Below, one piece after another: positions 34,151 to 43,518 of a DNA stretch of 64,000 bases. Source of the DNA: Nocardiopsis sp. NRRL B-16309 (GTDB lineage: Bacteria > Actinomycetota > Actinomycetes > Streptosporangiales > Streptosporangiaceae); the NCBI RefSeq assembly GCF_001279585.1, contig NZ_LGEC01000063.1:32640-96639 (forward strand), given 5' to 3'. A model generated the notes under the pieces. It ran no database searches, was not told where the DNA came from, and saw only the letters and a list, made by a program, of their open reading frames with translations. Both the position numbers and the translations under genes were made by a program. Position 1 is the stretch's first letter. Every line of letters begins with the position of its first letter.

Positions 34151-36244
34151 TCAGGGCAGGACGAGCCCCAGGTGGTGGGCGCAGAAGGCCAGCTGCTCGG
34201 CGCTGAGCGCCACACTGCGGCTCACCGACCGCGAGCTGTGCCCGACCTCCGACTCGCGGCGCAGCAGGATCGGGGCGTCCTCCAGCGGTGCGGAGGTGGC
34301 CTCCTGCAACAGCGCGCAGAGCTTGCGCGCGTGCAGCGGGTCCACCCGGGTGTCGTTGTCGAACACGGTGAAGAGCGTGGCCGGGTACCGCGTCCCCTCA
34401 CGCACGTTGTGGTACGGCGAGTACCCCAGGAGCCAGCCCAGCTGCTCGGGATCGTCCGCGCTGCCGTACTCCACGTTCCACAGCTGGCCCAGGCCGAACC
34501 GCTCGTAGCGCACCATGTCCAGCAGCGGGGCCGAGCACACGGCCGCGGCGAACAGGTCCGGGCGCTGGGTGACCATGGCGCCGACCAGCAGGCCGCCGTT
34601 GCTGCCGCCCATCACGGCCAGACGCTCGGGCGTCGTGACGCCGGTGGCCACCAGGTGCTCGGCGGCGGCCGCGCAGTCGTCGAAGACGTTCTGCTTGCGG
34701 TCGAGCATCCCGGCCTCGTGCCACTCCTCGCCCTCCTCCAGCCCGCCGCGCAGGTTGGCGACGGCGTACACCCCGCCGGCGCGCACCCACGCCAGCGTGG
34801 AGGCGGAGTACGCGGGGCTCAGCGAGATGCGGAAGCCGCCGTATCCGTAGAGGATGGTCGGCCGCGGGCCGTCGGACCCCTCCAGCGGCGAGACCACCAG
34901 CATGCGCACGGCCGTGCCGTCCTTGGAGGTGAACGTGACCTGCTCGGTGCGCACCGGGGGCACGTCGACCTCACCGGGGGCCTCGTCCCACAGGGTCACC
35001 TCGCCCGCGCGGGCGTCGTAGCGGTACACCGCGGACGGGTGCACGCTGTCGGTGTAGCCGAACCAGCACTCGTGGCCGCCCTCGGGCCGTTCGGCCAGCC
35101 CGCCGATCGTGCCCAGCCCGGGCATCGTCAGCGCGCCCAGCCGTTCACCCGTGGCCAGGTCGTGCCGGGTGACCTCGTCGATCGCGTGGCGGCTCCAGGC
35201 GACCAGCAGCTCGGGCCGCTCCATCCCCGGGCCGTCGAGGATCGCGAAGTCCTCCAGGACGGCCTCCGGGTCCTCCGCGACCAGGGTCGTCCAGTGCTCC
35301 GGCCCGGGCGCGGCCGGATCGGTCACGCACAGCCGCCCGCGCGGCGCCCCGCGGTCGGTCTGCAGGTACAGGCGGCCGTCCCGCCCCACGTGGGTGTCCA
35401 GGGCCGACACCATGCCCTGCTGCACGGGCACCAGCCGCGGTGCCTCCGGGCCGCTCTCCGCCAGGTCGGCGATCCAGGCGTCGGTGCCCGGCGCGGTGCC
35501 GCGCACCGCGCTCAGCAGCAGCCACCGCCCGTCGCGGCTCACCGAGGGGACGAAGTACTCGGTCTTTTCCCGGCCGGAGCCGAAGACGAGGACGTCCTCG
35601 CCGGTGGGCGTGCCCAGCCGGTGCAGGTAGACCCGGCGGTGGTAGTTCTCCTCGCCTTCGGGGACCTCGTCGGGCGGCAGGCGGCGCACGTAGTAGAAGG
35701 CCGAGCCGTCCGGGAGCCAGGCGATGGGGGAGTAGCGGGCCCGGTCGATGGGGCCGTCGACGGTCTCCCCGGTGCCGACGTCCATCACCCGCAGGACCGA
35801 CTCCTCGTCACCGCCCTCGGAGAGCTGGTAGGCCAGCAGGCGGCCGTCGCGGTCGGGCCGCCAGGAGTCCAGCGTGGTCAGACCGGTGGAGTCGAGCGCC
35901 CCGGGGTCCAGCAGGACGCGTTCGGGGCCGTCCCCGTCCTGGACGTAGAGCACCGCGTGCTCCTGGTCGGCGGTGCGCCGCATGTGGAAGCGGCGCTCCC
36001 CGCGCCAGACGGGCGGGCCCACGGTCCCGGCGCCGAGCAGGGCCCGGACGTGGTCGGTGAACCAGTCACGGCTGTGGAAGCGGGTGGCGAAGCGCGCGTA
36101 GAGGCCGTCCTGGGCGGTGGCCCATTCCTTGGTGGCGGCGGAGTCCGTGTCCTCCAGCCACCGGTAGGGGTCGGCGACGGCGCGGCCGTGCAGGGTTTCG
36201 AGGAGGTCCAGCCGTTCGGCCGGCGGGTAGCGGAGTTCACGCAT
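34151..36244 (-). CDS. Prolyl oligopeptidase family serine peptidase (S9A)
   Basis: 697 residues, no signal peptide. N-terminal YPPAERLDLLETLHGRAVADPYRWLED is the standard S9A opening; the central 330 residues are the beta-propeller gate; the C-terminal alpha/beta-hydrolase domain has the nucleophile in MGGSNGGLL, the acid in FDNDTRVDPLHA and the histidine near SEVGHSSRSVSRS. It cuts after proline in short peptides in the cytoplasm. ATG 36244 is chosen since upstream residues lack family similarity and cross the divergent promoter region. Divergent from the HNH gene. Confidence 0.92.
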   Translation of the reverse strand: MRELRYPPAERLDLLETLHGRAVADPYRWLEDTDSAATKEWATAQDGLYARFATRFHSRDWFTDHVRALLGAGTVGPPVWRGERRFHMRRTADQEHAVLYVQDGDGPERVLLDPGALDSTGLTTLDSWRPDRDGRLLAYQLSEGGDEESVLRVMDVGTGETVDGPIDRARYSPIAWLPDGSAFYYVRRLPPDEVPEGEENYHRRVYLHRLGTPTGEDVLVFGSGREKTEYFVPSVSRDGRWLLLSAVRGTAPGTDAWIADLAESGPEAPRLVPVQQGMVSALDTHVGRDGRLYLQTDRGAPRGRLCVTDPAAPGPEHWTTLVAEDPEAVLEDFAILDGPGMERPELLVAWSRHAIDEVTRHDLATGERLGALTMPGLGTIGGLAERPEGGHECWFGYTDSVHPSAVYRYDARAGEVTLWDEAPGEVDVPPVRTEQVTFTSKDGTAVRMLVVSPLEGSDGPRPTILYGYGGFRISLSPAYSASTLAWVRAGGVYAVANLRGGLEEGEEWHEAGMLDRKQNVFDDCAAAAEHLVATGVTTPERLAVMGGSNGGLLVGAMVTQRPDLFAAAVCSAPLLDMVRYERFGLGQLWNVEYGSADDPEQLGWLLGYSPYHNVREGTRYPATLFTVFDNDTRVDPLHARKLCALLQEATSAPLEDAPILLRRESEVGHSSRSVSRSVALSAEQLAFCAHHLGLVLP

Positions 36245-36561
36245 GCTTCGCACCCTATCCACCGGTATCCACCACGGAGTGTTCGGCGCGGCGCCAGGGT
36301 GATTCCGGGTCCCGAGGGAGCACAATGGGGCCCAGAAACGGGAGTTCACGCGTTTCTGGGGTTCCCAACGAAAATTGGGGTGGCGCCGAAGCGGTCCGAC
36401 CACGCAAACTGAATGCGGGACGCAACTCGGCGGGACCACCGGGAGGTCCGTGTGGCAAGGCGAACGGAACCACTGATCCTCGGATCGGTGCACAGGGAGG
36501 TCTCCTGGCTGGCCGAACGGCTGGCCGGGGAAGAGACACGGCCGACGGCCGGGGCGAGGCC
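36245..36561. other. Divergent promoter region with a 9-bp inverted repeat
   Basis: 317 bases between the S9 peptidase and the HNH gene. CCCAGAAAC (36331-36339) and GTTTCTGGG (36352-36360) form a perfect 9-bp inverted repeat with a 12-base centre, in locally A+T-richer sequence, well placed as an operator or an mRNA hairpin. Otherwise no feature is recognised. Confidence 0.45.
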
Positions 36562-37113
36562 ATGAGCGCCGCGCGCAGCAGGGAGGGCGGTCCAGGCACC
36601 GCCCGCCGCCACGTGTTGCTGCTCAACGCCAGCTTCGAACCACTGACGACACTGCCGCTGCGCAGGGCGATTCTCCTCGTCCTGCGGGAGAAGGCGGAGG
36701 TCGTGCACGGAGACGACGCCGGAACCGTGCTCCACTCGGCGACACGCGCCTACGACGTGCCGTCGGTCATCCGGCTCAGACGTTACATCAGCGTCCCGTA
36801 CAGCCGCAGGGTGCCGCTCACCCGCGTGGCACTTATGCGTCGGGACCGACACACCTGCGGCTACTGCGGGAAGAAGGCGGAGACGATCGACCACGTCGTG
36901 CCGAGAAGCCGGGGCGGGGCGCACATGTGGGAGAACGTGGTGGCGGCGTGCAAGCCGTGCAACCACCGCAAGGCGGACAAGTTCCTGGACGAACTCGGGT
37001 GGGAACTGCGCATCACCCCCAAGGTGCCGAAGGGCCCCCACTGGCGGCTGATCAACGGTGACCTGCACGGCGACCCCCAGTGGGAGCCGTACATGGCTCA
37101 TCTGGCGGCCTAG
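36562..37113 (+). CDS. HNH endonuclease domain protein
   Basis: 183 residues. The first half (VLLLNASFEPLTTLPLRRAILLVLREKAEVVHG) is the family-specific domain of a broadly conserved actinobacterial group. The second half is an HNH/zinc-finger nuclease fold: CGYC ... ETIDHVVPRSRGG ... WENVVAACKPCNHRKADK, with two CxxC pairs for structural zinc and the catalytic DH. Substrate and physiological role are not established; it is a chromosomal housekeeping-like gene and not part of an intron or phage here. ATG 36562 follows GGGGCGAGG. Confidence 0.88.
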   Translation: MSAARSREGGPGTARRHVLLLNASFEPLTTLPLRRAILLVLREKAEVVHGDDAGTVLHSATRAYDVPSVIRLRRYISVPYSRRVPLTRVALMRRDRHTCGYCGKKAETIDHVVPRSRGGAHMWENVVAACKPCNHRKADKFLDELGWELRITPKVPKGPHWRLINGDLHGDPQWEPYMAHLAA

Positions 37114-37219
37114 GGCCCGACACGGGCCCGGGCGCAGGCCCGGCCAGAGGACGACGGGGCCGGGATCAGGCGTCCCAGCCCGGCCCCGCCGCACCGCCGG
37201 GAGTCCGTATCCTGGGCCC

Positions 37220-37426
37220 ATGCCCAGATACGACTTCCGCTGCCGCGAGTGCGGCGACACCTTCGAACTCTCCCGCCCCATGTCCGACTCGGACACACCG
37301 GCCGACTGCCCGCAGGGGCACGGCGACACCGTCCGGCTGCTGTCCACCGTGGCCGTGGGCGGACGCGCCGCCGCCCCCGCGCCCTCCGGTGGCGGAGGAT
37401 GCTGCGGGGGCGGCTGCTGCTCCTAG
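37220..37426 (+). CDS. FmdB family zinc-ribbon protein
   Basis: 68 residues. MPRYDFRCRECGDTFE is the FmdB N-terminus with CxxC; the second zinc pair is degenerate (CPQGHGD). The tail is a glycine/cysteine cluster GGGGCCGGGCCS typical of the family in actinobacteria. Function unproven; first described as a regulator-like protein next to formamidase/amidase genes. It lies 106 bases after the HNH gene on the same strand. Confidence 0.88.
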   Translation: MPRYDFRCRECGDTFELSRPMSDSDTPADCPQGHGDTVRLLSTVAVGGRAAAPAPSGGGGCCGGGCCS

Positions 37427-37545
37427 GGCGTCGGTGGCGAAGGGCGGATGCGCGCGGATGCGCCCTCGCGCCTTCCGGGGCGCTTCACGCCGGGGCCTTC
37501 GTCGTCGACTTGCCTTGCTTGGTCCTCGCTTTGGCGCGGATCAAC

Positions 37546-37593
37546 CCCCTGGGGTGCGGGCAGGCTGAACGGCCTGCCTCCCAACCCCAGGGG
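37546..37593. terminator. Bidirectional hairpin between fmdB-type gene and ilvD
   Basis: CCCCTGGGGT (37546-37555) pairs with ACCCCAGGGG (37584-37593), and inside it GGGCAGGC pairs with GCCTGCC around the loop TGAACG. It lies between two convergent stop codons and probably terminates both. Confidence 0.7.
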
Positions 37594-37601
37594 TCCTGCG
37601 G

Positions 37602-39464
37602 TCAGTTCTCGATCTGGCTCACGTCGCGCGCGGCGCCGGTCGAGGCGGAGGTCGCCATCGCGGCGTAGGCCCGCAGCGCCGCGGTGACCGGGCGCTGCCG
37701 GTCACGCGGCCTGAACCGGCCCAGCTCCTTGAGCAGGCGCTCGCGGCGCGCGGCCAGCTCCTCGTCGGAGACCTCCAGGACCAGGCCGCGGTTCGGGATG
37801 TCGATGCTGACCACGTCGCCGTCCTCGACCAGGGCGATGTCGCCGCCCGCGGCCGCCTCCGGGGAGGCGTGCCCGATCGAGAGCCCGGACGTGCCGCCGG
37901 AGAAGCGGCCGTCGGTGATCAGCGCGCACGCCTTGCCCAGGCCGCGGCCCTTGAGGAAGCTCGTCGGGTACAGCATCTCCTGCATGCCGGGACCGCCCTT
38001 GGGGCCCTCGTAGCGGATGACCACGACGTCGCCGGGCTCGATCCGCTTGTTGAGGATGCCGTCGACCGCGTCCTCCTGCGACTCGAACACCTTGGCCGGG
38101 CCGGAGAAGGTCCACAGCTCCTCCTCCACGCCCGCGGTCTTGACGATCGCGCCGTCGGGGGCGAGGTTGCCGAACAGCACCGCCAGGCCGCCGTCCTTGG
38201 TGTAGGCGCTGGCCACCGAGCGGATGCAGCCCTGCTCGCGGTCGGTGTCCAGCGTGTCCCAGCGGACGCTCTGCGAGTAGGCCCTGGTGGTGCGCACACC
38301 GCCGGGGGCCGCGTGGAACAGCTCCACGGCCTCGGGCAGGACGGTGTCGGAGACGATGTCCCACTCGGCGATGAACTCGCCGATGGTCTTGCCGTGCACC
38401 GTGGGCAGTGAGGTGTCCAGGAGGCCGCCGCGGGCGAGTTCGCCCAGGATGGCGGGGATGCCGCCGGCCCGGTGGACGTCCTCGATGTGGTACTTCTCCG
38501 TGTTCGGCGCCACCTTGCACAGGCAGGGCACCTTGCGGGAGACCTCGTCGATCTCGGGGAGCCCGAAGTCCACGCCGGCCTCGGTGGCGGCGGCGAGCAG
38601 GTGCAGGATCGTGTTGGTGGAGCCGCCCATGGCCACGTCCAGGGCCATCGCGTTGCCGAAGGCGGCGGGCGTGGCGATGGACAGCGGCAGGACGGAGGGG
38701 TCGTCGTCCTCGTAGTAGCGCTTGGCGGCCTCGACGACCCGGCGTCCGGCGTCCTCGTACAGCGCCCTGCGGGCGGTGTGCGTGGCCAGGACGGTGCCGT
38801 TGCCCGGCAGGGCCAGCCCCATGGCCTCGGTGAGGCAGTTCATCGAGTTGGCGGTGAACATGCCCGAGCACGAACCGCAGGTCGGGCAGGCCGCCTCCTC
38901 CATCTCGTCGAGCTCGGCCTGGGAGACGCTCTCGTCGGCCGCCGCGATCATGGGGTTGATGAGGTCGAGCTTGCGCACGGTGGTCGCGGTGCCGTTGACG
39001 ACGGTGACCTTGCCGGCCTCCATGGGCCCGCCGGAGACGAAGACCGTGGGGATGTTCAGCCGCAGCGCGGCCAGCAGCATGCCCGGGGTGATCTTGTCGC
39101 AGTTGGACACGCACACCAGCGCGTCGGCGCAGTGGGCGTTGACCATGTACTCCAGCGAGTCGGCGATGAGCTCGCGGCTGGGCAGCGAGTAGAGCATGCC
39201 GCCGTGGCCCATGGCGATGCCGTCGTCGACCGCGATGGAGTTGAACTCGCGGGGGACGCCGCCCGCCTCGCGGATGGCGTCTGCCACGACCTCGGCGACC
39301 TGGCGCAGGTGCACGTGGCCCGGGACGAACTCGGTGAAGCTGTTGGCCACGGCCACGATCGGCTTGCCGAAGTCCTCACGCTCTACGCCGGTGGCGCGCA
39401 TGAGGGCGCGGGCGCCGGCCATGTTCCGGCCGTGGGTCACCGTACGAGAGCGTAGGGCTGGCAT
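37602..39464 (-). CDS. ilvD: Dihydroxy-acid dehydratase
   Basis: 620 residues. Third enzyme of valine/isoleucine synthesis; dehydrates 2,3-dihydroxy-isovalerate and -methylvalerate using an Fe-S cluster and Mg2+. Family blocks: MPALRSRTVTHGRNMAGARAL, VCVSNCDKITPGML, AACPTCGSCSGMFTANSM (cluster cysteines and metal site), MGGSTNTILHLLAAA and near the end DGRFSGGTSGLSIGHASPEAA with the catalytic serine. ATG 39464 has GGGAG upstream; the open frame extends much further (to 40247) only because it shadows the neighbouring NERD gene. No other ilv gene is in the window. Confidence 0.96.
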   Translation of the reverse strand: MPALRSRTVTHGRNMAGARALMRATGVEREDFGKPIVAVANSFTEFVPGHVHLRQVAEVVADAIREAGGVPREFNSIAVDDGIAMGHGGMLYSLPSRELIADSLEYMVNAHCADALVCVSNCDKITPGMLLAALRLNIPTVFVSGGPMEAGKVTVVNGTATTVRKLDLINPMIAAADESVSQAELDEMEEAACPTCGSCSGMFTANSMNCLTEAMGLALPGNGTVLATHTARRALYEDAGRRVVEAAKRYYEDDDPSVLPLSIATPAAFGNAMALDVAMGGSTNTILHLLAAATEAGVDFGLPEIDEVSRKVPCLCKVAPNTEKYHIEDVHRAGGIPAILGELARGGLLDTSLPTVHGKTIGEFIAEWDIVSDTVLPEAVELFHAAPGGVRTTRAYSQSVRWDTLDTDREQGCIRSVASAYTKDGGLAVLFGNLAPDGAIVKTAGVEEELWTFSGPAKVFESQEDAVDGILNKRIEPGDVVVIRYEGPKGGPGMQEMLYPTSFLKGRGLGKACALITDGRFSGGTSGLSIGHASPEAAAGGDIALVEDGDVVSIDIPNRGLVLEVSDEELAARRERLLKELGRFRPRDRQRPVTAALRAYAAMATSASTGAARDVSQIEN

Positions 39465-39569
39465 GGGGAGACTCCCATCGAATCGGGTGTTTCCCCCTGA
39501 TGGTAGCTCCCTCACCGGACGGATGTGGTCTCGGGACGGAAGACCGCCTGTCCGCATGTTGAGATGACC

Positions 39570-39603
39570 GCCCTTCTCCGCGCCCCCGGGCGCGGAGAAG
39601 GGC
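39570..39603 (-). terminator. Terminator of the NERD-domain gene
   Basis: A perfect 15-bp stem (39570-39584 with 39589-39603, loop CCCG) begins one base after the stop codon of the minus-strand gene at 39605. No T-run, but very stable. Confidence 0.8.
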
Positions 39604-39604
39604 T

Positions 39605-40432
39605 TCAGTACCGCGGCGGCAGGGCCCGCTTGGCCGCCTGGTAGATCTCCTCGATCTCGGTGTCGGTCAGCCGGTCCCGCCCGCTGCGCAGCCATTTGCG
39701 GACCTTGGTGCCGGTGATGATGTCGACCCCGCGCAGCCGGTGGCTGTCCCAGGGCATGCCGGGGCCGTAGATGGCCAGGGACGCCCGGACCTTGATGTCG
39801 CGTCCCAGCTCGGTGCTGATCAGGTCCTCGGCCCGCTTGGCCTCCTCCAGTGCCTCGTCGATCCGGTCGTTCTTGTTGAAGCGGCCGTGGTAGAGCTGCT
39901 CCAGCTTGTTGCGCAGGGGAAGGCGCTTGTCCCACGACTCGGAGTCGATGGCGAACGCGCCGCGACGGCCCACGATGAAGTGGTCGATCTGGCCGTTGCC
40001 CCCGGGCACCGAGCGCGCGTGCAGGACGCGGTAGCCGAGCTGCTTCATGACCTTGAGCTGGGCCTCGGTCTTGCGCTGGGCCGCGGCCGGTTTGCGCCAC
40101 CGCGGAATCTCGGACTCGCGCCGCGACTTGTACACGACGATCCCGGCCAGTGTGAGGATCGCGAAGGTGGCACCGATCCGCCAGTCGGAGGTCAGCAGGC
40201 CCGAGGCGAGGCCGACCGCCAGGGCTATACCCGACCGGACCGCCCATCTGCGCGTGCTCTCGCTGGACCTGAGCGCACCGTAGAGGGCCCGGCCGCCGGT
40301 GGCGTCCCGGGTGTTTCTCTGGTTGGGGAAGAAGAGCGCTTCAGGCCTGTGCGGCCGCGCGTCGTCGGACGGTGGGGTCGTGCCGTTCACTCTGGTTGCC
40401 GATTCCACGTCGGTCAGATTAGTTCCATCCAT
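39605..40432 (-). CDS. NERD-domain membrane protein
   Basis: 275 residues. About 65 polar residues, two hydrophobic segments (about 68-83 and 87-103; SGIALAVGLASGLL and ATFAILTLAGIVVY), then a NERD (nuclease-related) domain: AAAQRKTEAQLKVMKQLGYRVLHARSVPGGNGQIDHFIVGRRGAFAIDSE, matching the conserved IDH and V/I-D-x-K-like positions, although the usual ETK at the end of that strand is DSESWDK. Function of bacterial NERD proteins is unknown; a nucleic-acid role is suggested by the fold. ATG 40432 has AGGA upstream. Confidence 0.85.
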   Translation of the reverse strand: MDGTNLTDVESATRVNGTTPPSDDARPHRPEALFFPNQRNTRDATGGRALYGALRSSESTRRWAVRSGIALAVGLASGLLTSDWRIGATFAILTLAGIVVYKSRRESEIPRWRKPAAAQRKTEAQLKVMKQLGYRVLHARSVPGGNGQIDHFIVGRRGAFAIDSESWDKRLPLRNKLEQLYHGRFNKNDRIDEALEEAKRAEDLISTELGRDIKVRASLAIYGPGMPWDSHRLRGVDIITGTKVRKWLRSGRDRLTDTEIEEIYQAAKRALPPRY

Positions 40433-40599
40433 ATCCGAGTCCTAGTGCATTACTTCTCACACTTTTCTCACCCTGTTTCATGCCGAGAACAGGTGTCGGC
40501 GGCATGCGGACAGGGAAAGCCATAGGGTTCGCCGATCTCTCTAGAGAGGTTCCGACACCTTCGTGGTGCCCCGTGTCGTGCCCGTTAACCTGTGTCGGT

Positions 40600-42033
40600 A
40601 TGACCCGGATTCATGAACTCTCGGCGCACCGGCTCGCAACATTGGTCCACAGTCGTGAGCTGTCCCCTGTTGAGATCACAGAGCACTATCTGGAGCGGAT
40701 CGAGAGGCTGGACCCCCGATACGGGTCGTACATTACGGTCACTCCCGAAAAGGCTCTGGAACAAGCCCGTAATGCGGAGAAGCGGGTGATGGCCGACACG
40801 CCGGACACGCTGCCGCCCCTCCTCGGCGTTCCCGTTCCCGTCAAGGACCTCGACCCGGTCGCCGGCGTACGGCTCACCTTCGGCTCACGGGTGTTCCGCG
40901 ACACCACCGCGTCCTTCGACTCGGACATGGTGGCCGCGCTGCGCGCCGCCGGTGCGGTCCTGCCCGGCAAGACCAACACCCCCGAACTCGGCTCCTCCTG
41001 CTACACCGAGAACGAGGTCGCCCCGCCCACCCGCAACCCCTGGGACACCGCGCTCAGCCCCGGCGGGTCCAGCGGGGGCGCGGCCGCGGCCGTCGCCGCC
41101 GGACTCGCGCCCGCCGCCCAGGGCAGCGACGGCGGCGGGTCCATCCGCATCCCCGCCAGCGCCTGCGGGCTGTTCGGGCTCAAACCCACCCGGGGCCGGA
41201 TCTCCGGCGCACCCGCAAAGCCCGACCTGCTCGGACTCTCCACGGCCGGACCGCTGACCCGCACGGTGCTGGACGCCGCCCTGCTGCTGGACACGATGGC
41301 GCTCAGCCGGCCGGGCGACTACTTCACCGCCCCGCCCCCGCCCCCGGGCCGGACCTTCGCCGACGCCGCCCGCCGCGAGCCGGGCACCCTGCGCATCGGC
41401 CGCTACGCCGCGACCGGCGACCTCTCCGTGCCCGTCCACCCGGACGTCCTGGCGGCCTACGAGGAGGCCACCCGCCTGCTCACGGAGCTCGGCCACGAGG
41501 TGGAGGAGATCCCCGAGCCGCAGGACGCCCACTTCGGCGGTACCTTCGGCCGGGACTTCGCCGTGGTCTGGGCGGCGATGGCCTCGGCCACCCCGGTCGA
41601 ACCCGGGCGCGAGCGGGAGCTGGGGCCGCTCAACCGCTGGCTCCGCGCCAGGGCCCGCGCCACACCCGTGCCCGACTACATCGCCGCCTGCGCCGCTCTG
41701 CAGAGGGGCGTGCGCTCCCTCGTCGCCGCCACCGCGCCCTACGACGCGGTGCTCACCCCGACCCTGGCCCTGCCGCCGGTCCCCATCGGCCACTTCGGCG
41801 CGGAGGGGCCCGAACGGGAGTTCCGGCTGATGACCGAGTTCACGCCGTTCACGTCGGTGTACAACGTCAGCGGCCAGCCGTCGGTGAGCGTCCCCCTGCA
41901 CTGGTCGGAGCGGGGGCTGCCGATCGGGGTCATGCTCTCCGGCCGAATGGGCGGCGAGGGCACGCTGCTGGCGCTGTCCGCCCAGCTGGAGGCCGCCCGC
42001 CCCTGGGCGCACCGGGTGCCGCCCGGCGTGTGA
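40600..42033 (+). CDS. Amidase (amidase signature family)
   Basis: 477 residues. The Ser-cisSer-Lys triad of the amidase signature family can be followed: Lys in VPVPVKDLDP, cis-Ser and nucleophile in SPGGSSGGAAAAVAAGLAPAAQGSDGGGSIRIPAS, then CGLFGLKPTRGRIS. N-terminus IHELSAHRLATLVHSRELSPVEITEHYLERIE is typical. Substrate unknown; no gatCB or nitrile hydratase genes nearby. ATG 40600 has no ribosome binding site but TAACCT (40586-40591) is a plausible -10 eight bases ahead, so the message may be leaderless. Stop lies 6 bases from that of the convergent MFS gene. Confidence 0.92.
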   Translation: MTRIHELSAHRLATLVHSRELSPVEITEHYLERIERLDPRYGSYITVTPEKALEQARNAEKRVMADTPDTLPPLLGVPVPVKDLDPVAGVRLTFGSRVFRDTTASFDSDMVAALRAAGAVLPGKTNTPELGSSCYTENEVAPPTRNPWDTALSPGGSSGGAAAAVAAGLAPAAQGSDGGGSIRIPASACGLFGLKPTRGRISGAPAKPDLLGLSTAGPLTRTVLDAALLLDTMALSRPGDYFTAPPPPPGRTFADAARREPGTLRIGRYAATGDLSVPVHPDVLAAYEEATRLLTELGHEVEEIPEPQDAHFGGTFGRDFAVVWAAMASATPVEPGRERELGPLNRWLRARARATPVPDYIAACAALQRGVRSLVAATAPYDAVLTPTLALPPVPIGHFGAEGPEREFRLMTEFTPFTSVYNVSGQPSVSVPLHWSERGLPIGVMLSGRMGGEGTLLALSAQLEAARPWAHRVPPGV

Positions 42034-42039
42034 CGGGGG

Positions 42040-43323
42040 TCAGGAGACGGCCTGCTCCGGTACCGGGCCCGTGGCGGCCCGGTGCCGGACGGCGAACAGG
42101 CTCAGGACCGACGCCATCAGCAGGGCGCCCACCGTGGCGACGGTCCCGCCCGCGATGCCGAAGCCGTCGATGAGCCCGCCGGCCAGCGGGCCCGCGACGG
42201 CCCCGCCCACGCCCATGGCCGTGGCCAGCCAGCCGAACGCCTCCGCCCGCCGGTCGGACGGGGCGCTGTCCCCGATCCGGCCCATGACCGCGGCCAGGGT
42301 CGGGGCGACCGCCAGCCCGGCCAGGAACAGCACCGGGCTGGCCAGCAGGGGCGTGGGCAGGTGCGTGATCGGGGGCAGGAACGGCAGTACGAGGGCCAGG
42401 CCCAGCGTGGTGGCGAAGCAGCGGCGCACCAGGTGCGGCGGCCCCTGCAGGGCTCCGGAGACCATGCCGCCGACCAGGGAGCCCAGGGCCCACACCGACG
42501 CCAGCACCATCACGTACTCGGGTGCGTCCAGCTCGTTGGCCCACGCCACGATCATCAGGTCCGTGCCGATGATCCCCACGATCATCAGCAGGCACATCGC
42601 GAAGAGCAGGCCCAGGACCGGGTGCAGCACCAGGCTCCGCCGACGGCCGGCGCCGGGCCCGTCGGCCGCTCCGGCCCGCGACGCCTCACCCGAAGCCGTG
42701 CCCGACTCGACGTGGACGGCCTCGACGGGGGCGGGCCCGGTGACACCCGCCCGTCGCAGCGCCAGCGCGAATCCGACGGAGCCCGCCAGCGCCAGGACGG
42801 CGAGCAGCAGCAGCGACCAGCGCGCCCCCCAGTACGCCACCACGCCGGCGGTCAGGATCGGGGAGAACACGAACAGCAGTTCCTGTGTCGTCGCCTCGGC
42901 CGCGTAGATGGCCTGGCGCTCGGGGCCGCGTGTCAGCCGCGGCCACAGGGCCCGCACGATCTGGTTGGCCGGCGACCCGAACAGGCCGGTGCCCAGGGCC
43001 AGCGGGCCCGCGAGCCACCACAGCGACGCGGGGAACAACGCCAGGACCACCAGGCCCGCGGTGAACACCGCGCCGCACACCAGCACCAGGCGGTCGCTGC
43101 CGCCGCGGTCGGCCATCCGCCCGCGCAGCGGACCCACCAGCGCCATCCCCAGGGTGAACGCGCCCGCGACCACGCCCGCGTAGGTGTAGGACCCCGTCCA
43201 CTCCACCACCAGGAAGGTGACCGCGATCATCAGCCCCGGCATGTAGAACCGCGCCACGAGGGACCAGACGAGGAGGGACAGGACGTGGGGGACGGCGAAC
43301 AGGCGCCGGTAGCTGGACAACAC
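42040..43323 (-). CDS. MFS transporter
   Basis: 427 residues with twelve predicted membrane segments and a charged central loop (about 195-225). The A-loop motif between helices 2 and 3 is GPLRGRMADRGGSDR, the MFS signature (GxxxDRxGRR-like). Cargo unknown; it resembles the drug- or sugar-efflux branch. The chosen start GTG 43323 (VLSSYRRLFAVPHVLS) follows a GATAAT -10 by seven bases on the same strand, suggesting a leaderless mRNA. The apparent 1200-residue open frame extending right is a shadow of malQ. Confidence 0.88.
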   Translation of the reverse strand: MLSSYRRLFAVPHVLSLLVWSLVARFYMPGLMIAVTFLVVEWTGSYTYAGVVAGAFTLGMALVGPLRGRMADRGGSDRLVLVCGAVFTAGLVVLALFPASLWWLAGPLALGTGLFGSPANQIVRALWPRLTRGPERQAIYAAEATTQELLFVFSPILTAGVVAYWGARWSLLLLAVLALAGSVGFALALRRAGVTGPAPVEAVHVESGTASGEASRAGAADGPGAGRRRSLVLHPVLGLLFAMCLLMIVGIIGTDLMIVAWANELDAPEYVMVLASVWALGSLVGGMVSGALQGPPHLVRRCFATTLGLALVLPFLPPITHLPTPLLASPVLFLAGLAVAPTLAAVMGRIGDSAPSDRRAEAFGWLATAMGVGGAVAGPLAGGLIDGFGIAGGTVATVGALLMASVLSLFAVRHRAATGPVPEQAVS

Positions 43324-43518
43324 GCGCTCAATTATCCACTCGCGACCGACACTCGGTGATCCCTTCGACGGATCGTCGGATTGCGCGACGGCGAGTGCGC
43401 ACGCTGTGACCCGTGATGCGGGCGGCGCGGGTGGTGGAACCGGGTGCCGCACCGCCGACGATCTGGCCCCACGCCGGGTCGTCCTGCGGTGTACACGGCT
43501 CCCGGTAGGGCATGATCG

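Noticed and set aside
39465..40247. Apparent N-terminal extension of ilvD to a 881-residue protein
   Set aside because: The extension overlaps the NERD gene out of frame and shows no domain; IlvD family length and the ribosome site fix the start at 39464.
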